From contig CAZMAF010000002.1 of NCBI GenBank assembly GCA_964564225.1, positions 1 to 64,000 of the forward strand: DNA of 64,000 nt. The letters are read 5' to 3'. The position numbers and the translations under genes are program-made. This document shows, piece after piece, positions 40,684 through 48,750 of this stretch; position 1 is the stretch's first letter; each line of letters begins with the position of its first letter. Below the pieces are notes generated by a model. That model was not told where the DNA came from, made no database searches, and was given only the letters and a program-made list of their open reading frames with translations. This stretch comes from RGIG1993 sp964564225. Lineage in GTDB: Bacteria > Bacillota > Clostridia > Oscillospirales > CAG-272.

Positions 40684-41262
40684 AATGTTTATGGCTATGT
40701 GCGCGTGTTATTCATTGAGCAAAATAAAGCATGACAGATGGTGACAACGGAGCGTGTCGGCGTTCACAAAAAACACATTTATTAAAGATAAACAACCCGG
40801 AAATGATTTTAAGCGACTGAATTATCAAAGAATGGTGAAATGGTTTAAAAAGGGCGACCTTGTCTGTGTTTCGAGCATTGATCGTCCGGGGTGAAATTAT
40901 GAGGAAATACCGGTGCAGTGGCGGTATCTTGTCTGGGAAAAGGAGGTGGACATTACCGTTATTGATAAACCGCTTTTTAATACCCGAAACGGAAAAGATT
41001 TGATGGCAACCTTCCTTGACGATATCGTTTTACGGGCGCTTTCGTTTGTGGCACAGAACGAATGAGAGAACACACGCAAGCGTCAGTCGCAGAGTATTGC
41101 TTTTGCGAAGGCAAACGGTGTTAAATTCAGCAGAGCGTTAGTTGAAGCGCCGGATGATTTCATACCAATTGCTTGGTATTGGAAAAGAAGGGAGGTAAGA
41201 TTCAAACAGGTTTTGTTGTTTGGAACGAGAGAATCTATGGTTTATTGGTGTTTGCGTGAATG
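40684..41262 (+). pseudogene. decayed serine recombinase (resolvase family)
   Basis: Translation reads V-Y-G-Y-V-R-V at the start of the resolvase catalytic domain. After a frame change come D-K-Q-P-G-N-D-F, V-K-W-F-K-K-G-D-L-V-C-V-S-S-I-D-R-P-G, then N-Y-E-E-I, D-I-T-V-I-D-K-P-L and F-V-A-Q-N-E. A C-terminal part follows with A-K-A-N-G-V-K-F and R-F-K-Q-V-L-L-F. The long second segment has two in-frame TGA stops (40892-40894 and 41063-41065), each where the family has an Arg, consistent with CGA to TGA transitions. There is also a TGA early in the first segment. The protein cannot be made. Confidence 0.85.
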
Positions 41263-41307
41263 TACTGAAAAAATATATATTTTTTTTGAAAAAAATAGTA
41301 TAGTCTC

Positions 41308-41336
41308 TTGATTTTTCATTGATAAAGTGCTAAAAT
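41308..41336 (+). promoter_or_regulatory. sigma-A promoter of the SGNH lipoprotein gene
   Basis: TTGATT (41308-41313), a 17-base spacer and TAAAAT (41331-41336), 75 bases before the ATG. Confidence 0.65.
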
Positions 41337-41411
41337 GAAAACAGAAATACAATCAAAGAGTATTGTTGTGTTTTTTTGCAGCAGTGTTTTTTGAAAGAAT
41401 TTGGAGGAAAA

Positions 41412-42665
41412 ATGAAAAAAATAGTATTATTTCTTTTGACTTTAGTTTGCGTTGTTGTGTTTACCGTGGCATGTGGCGAAACGGTTACGACGACTACTGA
41501 CGGCACAACGACACTTGACGATAATACAACGACAGCGGCCGTTAGTACGACAAAAGCGCCTGACAGTACAACGGGAGCAGCGATTGAGTCAGAGTTCGAG
41601 TCGATTAAAATTGCTAACAATGATCTTTCCGCGTATACGATCGTATATGCAGAAAGTCATCTGGCGGAGGATGCGGCGGCTACGCCGCAGTATTATCCCG
41701 TTTGGGATTTCAATAAGGAAACCGCAGAGCGTCTTTCGGATCTTATCTTTGACGTAACCGGTGTTCGTCTTTCTATTGCATGTGACGTAGATACCGCAGA
41801 GACCGATAAGGAAATTCTGATCGGTAAAACCAACAGAACGGTAACTGAAACGCTTTCGCTTGCCAAGGTGAAAGTAGAGGAATATAAGATTTGTGTATCG
41901 GGTGAAAAACTTGTGATTTGCGGCGGTAAATACGGTTCTACCTGGCACGCTATTGATTATATCGAAGAACTCTTTGCAAACGAGTTGGCTAACAAAAATA
42001 CAAATTACAATTTCGCTTCCGATATGACTTATACCGGTCAATTTGACTTTATCCGTATTGGCTGTATCGGTGACAGTATTACGCAAGGTGTAGGAGTTTC
42101 TAATCCTAATAAATATGCATATTCCGCACAGCTTGAAAGATGGCTTTGGAAGGATGCTATTGTTTATAATCTCGGTAATAGCGGTAAGACATTGCGTGAC
42201 GATCTTTCCGATTCGTATATGAAGACTCCTACATATAAGAAAGCGTTAATGATTGCCGCAGATATTGATATTTTCACTGTTATGCTTGGTACAAACGATT
42301 CTAACCGTGATCAGAATTGGAGCGCTGCAGATACTGCTACTTATAAAAAGGATTATGAAACGCTTTTCAGAACACTTTCGGAGAAGAATTCCGATATGCA
42401 GTTTGTCATTATGAATTGTCCTGCTTGCTTTGGCACAAGAATTGATAATAAGTTTGGCAGTCCCGAGCTTCGTCAGATTCAGGAAGAATTGGTTGGCGAA
42501 ATGAATGAGAAGGGTTATAAGACGTCTTTCTTTGATATGTATTCGGTTACCAAGGATCTTCAGGATTACTATCCGGATAATCTTCATCCCGATGAGGACG
42601 GTCATACCGTTATGGCTGAAGAGCTTGCAAATGCATTGAGCGAGCTTATTGACGGTATGAAATAA
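41412..42665 (+). CDS. SGNH/GDSL-type hydrolase lipoprotein
   Basis: A 417-residue predicted surface lipoprotein. A signal peptide with lipobox V-A-C-G (acylated Cys near 21) and a Thr/Ser-rich linker (about 24-57) lead to a mixed domain and then the SGNH hydrolase fold. That fold shows block I C-I-G-D-S-I-T with the catalytic Ser, block II G-N-S-G, block III G-T-N-D and block V D-x-L-H-P-D-E-D-G-H with Asp and His. Such enzymes remove acetyl or other acyl esters, often from polysaccharides; the substrate is unknown. GGAGG precedes ATG 41412. Its 3' part is duplicated at 36781. Confidence 0.9.
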   Translation: MKKIVLFLLTLVCVVVFTVACGETVTTTTDGTTTLDDNTTTAAVSTTKAPDSTTGAAIESEFESIKIANNDLSAYTIVYAESHLAEDAAATPQYYPVWDFNKETAERLSDLIFDVTGVRLSIACDVDTAETDKEILIGKTNRTVTETLSLAKVKVEEYKICVSGEKLVICGGKYGSTWHAIDYIEELFANELANKNTNYNFASDMTYTGQFDFIRIGCIGDSITQGVGVSNPNKYAYSAQLERWLWKDAIVYNLGNSGKTLRDDLSDSYMKTPTYKKALMIAADIDIFTVMLGTNDSNRDQNWSAADTATYKKDYETLFRTLSEKNSDMQFVIMNCPACFGTRIDNKFGSPELRQIQEELVGEMNEKGYKTSFFDMYSVTKDLQDYYPDNLHPDEDGHTVMAEELANALSELIDGMK

Positions 42666-42670
42666 TGAGT

Positions 42671-42710
42671 ATAAAAAAACAAGGTCATGAAAATGACCTT
42701 GTTTTTTTAT
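42671..42710. terminator. bidirectional terminator, SGNH / ftsH
   Basis: A perfect 18-bp stem with GAAA loop, A7 and T7 at the ends, between converging genes. Confidence 0.9.
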
Positions 42711-42733
42711 GGCGTTTTAAGTGATTACTGCGG

Positions 42734-44857
42734 TTATTCGGGCGTATTGGTATCTTCGGGTGTTTCCACAGGTGTAACCTCAGGTGTATTCTCGGAAGAA
42801 GGCGTTGTAGGCGATGTGGGTTTGGCATAGCCGCCGACAGGATAGCCGTTCGGTCCGAACTGTTGCTGCATCTGAGCAAGGCGCTCAGCTTCGCGTTTCG
42901 CGCGATCTTCTTCGATGCGGCGTTTTTCTGCGTTTTCTTCTTCGCTGCGGCGCTGTTTTTCACTGATGATCGCTTCAAGGTCTTCTACCGTAACGTCGTC
43001 TTTTTCCATAACGAGCGTAAACTGTTCGGCGTCCATCGTTTCGTGTTCCATCAGATACTTGGCGACAAAATGGAGCTTTTCAATATCGTTGTTCAGTATA
43101 TCTTCTGCACGTTTGTATGCACCGGTAATAATGGCATGAACTTCATCGTCGATTTTGGCGGCAGTTTTTCCGGAGTAGCGCGGTGTAGAGGAATAATCTC
43201 TGCCAAGGAAAACTTCGTTGTGACTGTCACCAAACAGGATTGGTCCAAGCTCATCGGACATACCGAGCATCGTTACCATCTTGTGCGCAGTTTCGGTTGC
43301 ATGCTTGATGTCGCCGTATGCGCCGCCCGTATAGTCGCCGAAGATGATGCGTTCTGCAGCTCTTCCGCCGAGCGTCATGGCAATATTTTGGAGTAATTCT
43401 TCTTTGGATTCGCTGAGTTTGTCTTCCTCCGGAACAACGAGTGTATAGCCAAGTGCGTTTCCGCTGGGAATGATTGAGATCTGACGAACGGGATCGATGA
43501 GGGGGAGACGGAAGGCTACGATTGCGTGGCCTGCTTCATGGTAAGCGGTATTCAGGCGTTCTTTTTCGCTCATTTGCTTGTTCTTCTTTTGCGTACCGAC
43601 CATGATCTTCATCATAGCATCATCAATATCGCTCATGCCGATGAGAGTTTTTCCACGTCTTGCGGCGAGAAGTGCTGCCTCGTTCAGGAGGTTCGCGAGA
43701 TCAGCACCTGTAAAGCCGATGGTTGCCTTGGCAACCTGCTTCAGATTGACGTTGCGTTCAAAGGGCTTGCCTTTGGCGTGAACTTTCAGGATGTCTTCAC
43801 GTCCCTTGATGTCGGGGCGCTGTACGGTGATCTGACGGTCCAAACGACCGGGGCGGAGAAGTGCGGCGTCGAGAATATCGGGACGGTTGGTAGCGGCGAT
43901 GACGATAACACCTTCATTGCCGCCGAATCCGTCCATTTCTACGAGGAGCTGGTTCAGGGTTTGTTCACGCTCGTCGTGTCCGCCGCCAAGACCTGCGCCG
44001 CGCTGACGGCCGACAGCATCGATCTCGTCTATAAAGACGATACTTGCGGGGGAACTTCTTGCTTTGTCAAACAGGTCGCGGACACGGGATGCGCCGACGC
44101 CGACGTACATTTCTACGAAATCTGAACCCGAGATTGAGAAGAAGGGAACGCCTGCTTCGCCGGCAACGGCTTTAGCAAGGAGCGTTTTACCCGTACCGGG
44201 AGGTCCGACAAGCAGAACACCATGGGGAATTTTAGCACCGAGTTTGGTATAATGTGCGGGGTTTTTGAGGAACTGTACGATTTCCTGAAGCTCCTCTTTT
44301 TCTTCATCAGCACCTGCTACGTCGGCAAAAAGAACGCGCTTTTTGGGATCAGGGGTAACCGATTTCGTTTTCGTTTTGCCAAAGGATGTTGCTTTTCCTG
44401 TTGTACTCTTTACGAAAACAAAATAGAGAACGATGATAAGACCGATAATCAGAACGAAAGGGAGAAGACTTACCCACCACGGTACGGTAGCGGCGGCTTC
44501 AAATTTACATTCGATCATTGCGGAAGGATCGTTTTGATGCGCAGCATTGTAAGGATTGACATACTTGGTAACGTATGCTTCCATAAAATAATTATGGTCC
44601 TGGATTTTGTAAGTGTACTCCGTGTTTTTTGTGGTAGTAATTTTCAGGTTATTTTCAGCATCGAGATAAAGCTTTTTAACAGCAACCTCGTCGGCTTCAA
44701 TTATAAAATCTTCGAGCGGAAGGAAAAATTGAAGCAACTCGGTGTCATTGTTGATTTCGGCAGGTTGGTTCATTCCTGCTACCGAGGAAAAGACGATTAC
44801 GGCAACGATGCCGACAAGTATCAGCGTGATAATGATTGAGCGTATGTTTTTTCTCAT
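42734..44857 (-). CDS. ftsH: ATP-dependent zinc metalloprotease FtsH
   Basis: A 707-residue membrane-anchored AAA protease that degrades damaged membrane proteins and unstable regulators. Two membrane segments (about 8-26 and 133-153) flank an extracytoplasmic domain. The AAA module has Walker A G-P-P-G-T-G-K-T, Walker B I-V-F-I-D-E-I-D-A and the second-region-of-homology arginines, and the protease has the zinc motif H-E-A-G-H. After a Glu/Arg coiled coil the C-terminus ends in an unusual Pro/Thr-rich tail (about the last 45 residues). The Shine-Dalgarno sequence is separated from the ATG by a hairpin (see 44870-44900). It is last in the run gdpP-rplI-dnaB-tilS-hpt-ftsH. Confidence 0.97.
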   Translation of the reverse strand: MRKNIRSIIITLILVGIVAVIVFSSVAGMNQPAEINNDTELLQFFLPLEDFIIEADEVAVKKLYLDAENNLKITTTKNTEYTYKIQDHNYFMEAYVTKYVNPYNAAHQNDPSAMIECKFEAAATVPWWVSLLPFVLIIGLIIVLYFVFVKSTTGKATSFGKTKTKSVTPDPKKRVLFADVAGADEEKEELQEIVQFLKNPAHYTKLGAKIPHGVLLVGPPGTGKTLLAKAVAGEAGVPFFSISGSDFVEMYVGVGASRVRDLFDKARSSPASIVFIDEIDAVGRQRGAGLGGGHDEREQTLNQLLVEMDGFGGNEGVIVIAATNRPDILDAALLRPGRLDRQITVQRPDIKGREDILKVHAKGKPFERNVNLKQVAKATIGFTGADLANLLNEAALLAARRGKTLIGMSDIDDAMMKIMVGTQKKNKQMSEKERLNTAYHEAGHAIVAFRLPLIDPVRQISIIPSGNALGYTLVVPEEDKLSESKEELLQNIAMTLGGRAAERIIFGDYTGGAYGDIKHATETAHKMVTMLGMSDELGPILFGDSHNEVFLGRDYSSTPRYSGKTAAKIDDEVHAIITGAYKRAEDILNNDIEKLHFVAKYLMEHETMDAEQFTLVMEKDDVTVEDLEAIISEKQRRSEEENAEKRRIEEDRAKREAERLAQMQQQFGPNGYPVGGYAKPTSPTTPSSENTPEVTPVETPEDTNTPE

Positions 44858-44869
44858 TGAGTCGTATTA

Positions 44870-44900
44870 TTTTCACCGAGGGGTGAAAAATCCTTTCTCC
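44870..44900 (-). promoter_or_regulatory. ribosome binding site displaced by a hairpin, ftsH
   Basis: On the minus strand GGAGAAAGGA (44891-44900) lies 33 bases before the ftsH ATG, too far for normal use, and no site lies closer. Between them is an 8-bp perfect hairpin (44870-44877 with 44882-44889, loop CCTC). Folding it removes 20 bases and leaves about 13 bases from AAGGA to ATG, a workable distance. Confidence 0.5.
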
Positions 44901-44940
44901 CGAGTAATATGGATTGGGGATGCCTTCGGGGGAGGCAGAT

Positions 44941-45525
44941 TTATTGGGTGTATACTTCGGGCTTTAAAATGCCGATGTAGGGGAGCGCGCGATAGCGTTC
45001 ATCGTAGTCGAGACCGTAACCTACAACAAATTCGTCTTCGATTTCAACGCCGATATAATCGGCTTCGAAGTCTACGGCACGGCGCGAAGGCTTATCGAGA
45101 AGGGCGGCGACACGGATGCTGCGCGCACCTTTATTTTTCAAGTACTGTGTTAAATATTTCATGGTTTTTCCACTGTCGATGATGTCTTCAATAATAACGA
45201 TGTCGAGGTCGTGCATGTCGCCGCGATGGATATCCAGTAAAATATTGACACTTCCCGAGGACACCGTTCCGGCGCCGTATGAGGAAACCTTCATAAAGTC
45301 GATTTCTACGGGACGCTTGATTGTTTTCATCAGATCGCCCATAAATACGATAGATCCTTTCAATATACAGAGCAAAAGCAGTTTTTTGTGGGGGTCGGGA
45401 TAGTCGGCATCAATCTCGGAGGCGATTTTTTTAACGAGGCTTTGTATCTCGTTTTCGGAAATCATAATATTGGCAATATCGTCGTTAATGTTATAAGGCT
45501 TGTTATTTTCCATTGTGTTTTCCAT
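44941..45525 (-). CDS. hpt: hypoxanthine phosphoribosyltransferase
   Basis: Salvages hypoxanthine and guanine with PRPP to IMP and GMP. The 194-residue protein has the PRPP loop I-V-I-I-E-D-I-I-D-S-G-K-T-M, K-G-S-I-V-F-M-G-D-L and D-F-M-K-V-S-S-Y-G. The ATG at 45525 lies nine bases after the tilS stop and has no clear binding site; ATG 45513 (GGATGGAAAA upstream) is an alternative. The order tilS-hpt-ftsH is conserved in Bacillota, which supports the call. Confidence 0.96.
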   Translation of the reverse strand: MENTMENNKPYNINDDIANIMISENEIQSLVKKIASEIDADYPDPHKKLLLLCILKGSIVFMGDLMKTIKRPVEIDFMKVSSYGAGTVSSGSVNILLDIHRGDMHDLDIVIIEDIIDSGKTMKYLTQYLKNKGARSIRVAALLDKPSRRAVDFEADYIGVEIEDEFVVGYGLDYDERYRALPYIGILKPEVYTQ

Positions 45526-45534
45526 CCATTTATT

Positions 45535-46887
45535 TTATACTTTGTAAATTGAAATCCGATAATTTTTTTTATGCTGCGCAGACAGCGTTTGGTAGAGATC
45601 GGAAATCGGAAGGTGAGTAACGAAAAGGATCTCGCCATGATAGAGAATAATGGGAAGCGTATCGCGGCATGTTTTAGAAATTTTTTGGTCGCAAAGCATT
45701 TTTTTGATGCTTCTCGTCATATTGCCTTGTCGGTAATGGTCACCGTTTTGCCGTGAACGGACTGTTATTTTATCAATGGCATCATACGGAACAACGAGTG
45801 AAAAAAGCGGTGAATCCGAAGGCTCGTGCGTTGTGACGGTGATTCGATAGCTATTCAGAAAAATAAAATCACTGTCGGGTGTTAAGGCGATCGGAATGTC
45901 AATTGGTGTGACGTCGCTTCGATAAAATGCGGTTTCTTTTGAATTGATCGAAAGAAACCATTTTCCGGGAAAGGTGATAGCGCCCGAAAAGCGTTGATTT
46001 GCGGCAAGGGAAATTTTTTTGCAGGATTCTTTGAGTTGTTCGCTTCGTATTTCATTGTGTGCGATTCGGCGGTATTTTATGAGTAAAACCCGACGGAGAA
46101 TGGCAGTTGGGAGAGAAGCCAAAACTTGCGTATCAATGCAATCTTCATACTGTTTTGCGATGGCGTTCAGCGTTTCGTCGTCTTCGCGTGCCGTTTGAGA
46201 AAAACGGTAGACTGCTTCGTGTAAGGCAGGATTAATCAATTCAAGCCGAGGCAGTATTTCGTGACGGATAAAATTTCTTGTATATGCGCGATCGGCGTTA
46301 GTGGCGTCCTCGCGATACGGAATCTGATGAACGTGAACGTAAGCGAGAATTTCTTGTTTGGAAAAGGGCAGGAACGGACGAATGATAGCGTTTCGTTTTG
46401 AGACAATACCACATACGCCCTGTAAGGCGCTTCCGCGCGATAAATGGAAGAGTATGGTTTCGGTATTGTCGGTGGCGTTATGCGCTGTGGCAATATAGTC
46501 AAGCTTTTGCTCTGCGCGGTATGCTTCGAGCGCTTGGTAACGCAGATGGCGAGCGGCTTCTTCAATTCCCAGCTTGTGAGTTTTGGCGTAAGCGGGAATG
46601 TCTTTTGAAACGATTGCTAAAGGAATGCTGTACTCCCGACATACTTCTTTACAAAACTCAGCGTCGTCATCGGCTTCTGCGCGGATTTTATGATTAAAAT
46701 GCAGAGCGTGAATTGTAATAGCGCGTTCTTTTGCAAGACGGGCAAAGCAGTTGAGCAGTAATGCGGAGTCTGCACCGCCTGAGTATGCGATCAGCACGGA
46801 AGTGAGTCCCTCAGGCAGTATTTCATCGAGCGTTTGGCAAAACCGTTCGTATAGATCGCCGTGTTTTTTTGAGGAATATGATGCCAT
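45535..46887 (-). CDS. tilS: tRNA(Ile)-lysidine synthase
   Basis: A 450-residue enzyme that converts the wobble C of tRNA-Ile(CAU) to lysidine so that it reads AUA. The ATP-pyrophosphatase P-loop is A-Y-S-G-G-A-D-S-A-L-L near residue 35, with A-T-A-H-N-A-T-D-N-x-E-T and R-G-S-A-L-Q-G-V in the catalytic domain. A C-terminal TilS domain with R-x-N-G-D is present. It starts two bases after the dnaB stop without a strong binding site, so it is probably coupled to dnaB translation. Confidence 0.95.
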   Translation of the reverse strand: MASYSSKKHGDLYERFCQTLDEILPEGLTSVLIAYSGGADSALLLNCFARLAKERAITIHALHFNHKIRAEADDDAEFCKEVCREYSIPLAIVSKDIPAYAKTHKLGIEEAARHLRYQALEAYRAEQKLDYIATAHNATDNTETILFHLSRGSALQGVCGIVSKRNAIIRPFLPFSKQEILAYVHVHQIPYREDATNADRAYTRNFIRHEILPRLELINPALHEAVYRFSQTAREDDETLNAIAKQYEDCIDTQVLASLPTAILRRVLLIKYRRIAHNEIRSEQLKESCKKISLAANQRFSGAITFPGKWFLSINSKETAFYRSDVTPIDIPIALTPDSDFIFLNSYRITVTTHEPSDSPLFSLVVPYDAIDKITVRSRQNGDHYRQGNMTRSIKKMLCDQKISKTCRDTLPIILYHGEILFVTHLPISDLYQTLSAQHKKNYRISIYKV

Positions 46888-46889
46888 CG

Positions 46890-48245
46890 TTATTCTGCGG
46901 AGCTCTCGCGGGGATCAATGGTGGTGAACTTGGTGAACGGACCGTACCAACCCATTTTGATTCCGTTGTCGGTACTACCGTGACGGTTTTTGGCAACTAT
47001 CACTTCGGCGACGTTTTCGTCTGCCTGTGTTTTGCCTGTGCCGTCGTCATAATACATTTCGCGGTACAAAAAGAGTACGGCATCGGCATCCTGCTCGATC
47101 GCACCCGAGTCACGCAGATCGGAAAGCATCGGTTTTTTGCTGGTTCTTCCTTCCGGACCTCGGGAAAGCTGTGCGCAACAGATCACGGGAACGCCGAGAT
47201 CCTTGGCCATAAGTTTCATATTACGCGAAATATCGCCTACTTCAAGGACGCGGTTGTCGATTTTTTTATCACTTTGCATGAGCTGGAGATAGTCGACGAC
47301 CACGAGTCCGAGATTTTTCTTTTTGCGAAGTTTGGATTTCATGCTTGTGACAGTGATACCCGACGTATCATCAATGTAAATGTCGCATGCAGCAAGGTAT
47401 TCGGAGGCTCGGGCAAGCTTATCCCAGTCCTCTTTTGAAAGTGTACCGCTACGGAGCTTGTTGGATTCTACCATAGCTTCCGAGGATAGCATACGCATTA
47501 CGAGTTGTTGCTTGGACATTTCAAGAGAAAAAATACATACCTCTTTGCCGGTTTTTCTGGCGACGTTGGAGGCAATATTTAAAGCAAATGAGGTTTTACC
47601 CATACCGGGACGGGCGCCGATCAGAACGAGATCGCCTTTGCCCATACCAACGAGTACGTTATCAAGTGCTGAAAATCCGGTTTCAACGCCCTTGGTTTCC
47701 TCGGCATTTTCCGACAATGCTTTCAAATGCGAGTAGGTATCAACGATAACGTCGCGAATATGTGTAAAGTCGGATTGCTGTTGGTTTTGTGTCAAGGAAA
47801 AGATCAAACCGCCTGCATTGTCGAGAATAAACGAAACATCATCCTGTGCGGCGTAAGCGCTTTCGGTAATATTGTTGCATATCTCGATGAGAGAGCGAAG
47901 AAGGCTCTTGTCTTTCACGATGCGTGCATATTCCTTGACGTTACTTGCAGAGGGTACGATATCGGCAAGCGTGCGGATATAGGACCTTGATCTTTCGATG
48001 TCGTATACGCCTTCGCGGACAAGTTCTTCCGCGAGCATAACGGCATCAATGTCTTTGCTTTGCAAAAACAGACGTTGCATTGCCGTATAGATTTCCCGGT
48101 GCTGTTCAAGATAAAAATCATCGGTTGTGATAATAGTTGCGATCTCGCCGATTGATTCGGGATCAATCAGAATCGATCCAAGCACCGATTGTTCTGCTTC
48201 TAAGGAAAAGGGGAGCTTGCGTACGGGAGTATCGTTAAGTGCCAT
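46890..48245 (-). CDS. dnaB: replicative DNA helicase DnaB
   Basis: The hexameric helicase that unwinds DNA at the replication fork. Its 451 residues comprise an N-terminal domain (L-P-F-S-L-E-A-E-Q-S-V-L-G-S-I-L) and a RecA-like domain with Walker A G-A-R-P-G-M-G-K-T-S, V-V-V-D-Y-L-Q-L-M and the R-E-V/D-I-S-R arginine region. The order rplI-dnaB is the classical Bacillota arrangement. No intein is seen. AAGGAGC precedes the ATG. Confidence 0.97.
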   Translation of the reverse strand: MALNDTPVRKLPFSLEAEQSVLGSILIDPESIGEIATIITTDDFYLEQHREIYTAMQRLFLQSKDIDAVMLAEELVREGVYDIERSRSYIRTLADIVPSASNVKEYARIVKDKSLLRSLIEICNNITESAYAAQDDVSFILDNAGGLIFSLTQNQQQSDFTHIRDVIVDTYSHLKALSENAEETKGVETGFSALDNVLVGMGKGDLVLIGARPGMGKTSFALNIASNVARKTGKEVCIFSLEMSKQQLVMRMLSSEAMVESNKLRSGTLSKEDWDKLARASEYLAACDIYIDDTSGITVTSMKSKLRKKKNLGLVVVDYLQLMQSDKKIDNRVLEVGDISRNMKLMAKDLGVPVICCAQLSRGPEGRTSKKPMLSDLRDSGAIEQDADAVLFLYREMYYDDGTGKTQADENVAEVIVAKNRHGSTDNGIKMGWYGPFTKFTTIDPRESSAE

Positions 48246-48273
48246 TTATATGCTCCTTGTTTTTGAATACTGA

Positions 48274-48723
48274 TTATTTTTTTTCGGTAACAGTCAAATG
48301 AATTTTGCCAACGACTCCTGTATAAAGCTTTACGTCAAGGGTATACGAGCCAAAAGCACGAATCGGTTTATCGAGTACGATTTTGCGTTTGTCAACGGTA
48401 ATTTTGTGAGAGGCTTCAAGGCTTTCCGCGATTTCCTTGGATGTGACTGAGCCATAAGGTTTTCCGTCGTTTCCGGCAGAGAGAGAGATGACGACTTTGA
48501 TTTCGTTAAGCTTTTCTGCAAGTGCCTTAGCTTCCTGTGTTTCGGTATCAATTTTGAATTTTTGTGCGGATTCTTTGTTTTTCAGTTCGTTAATAATTTT
48601 ATTGTCGGCGATGACGGCGAGTTTTTTTGGGAAAAGAAAATTACGTGCATATCCTTCCGATACTTCGATCATGTCGCCTTTTTTACCTTGTGATTTTACG
48701 TCTTGTGTAAGAACAACCTTCAT
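48274..48723 (-). CDS. rplI: 50S ribosomal protein L9
   Basis: A 149-residue L9, with an N-terminal domain V-V-L-T-Q-D-V-K-S-Q-G-K-K-G-D and G-Y-A-R-N-F-L-F-P, a long connecting helix rich in Lys and Glu, and a C-terminal rRNA-binding domain with V-T-S-K-E-I-A. It lies between gdpP and dnaB as in most Bacillota. GAAAGGC precedes the ATG. Confidence 0.97.
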   Translation of the reverse strand: MKVVLTQDVKSQGKKGDMIEVSEGYARNFLFPKKLAVIADNKIINELKNKESAQKFKIDTETQEAKALAEKLNEIKVVISLSAGNDGKPYGSVTSKEIAESLEASHKITVDKRKIVLDKPIRAFGSYTLDVKLYTGVVGKIHLTVTEKK

Positions 48724-48750
48724 AGTTTTATATTGCCTTTCAAGTGATAT

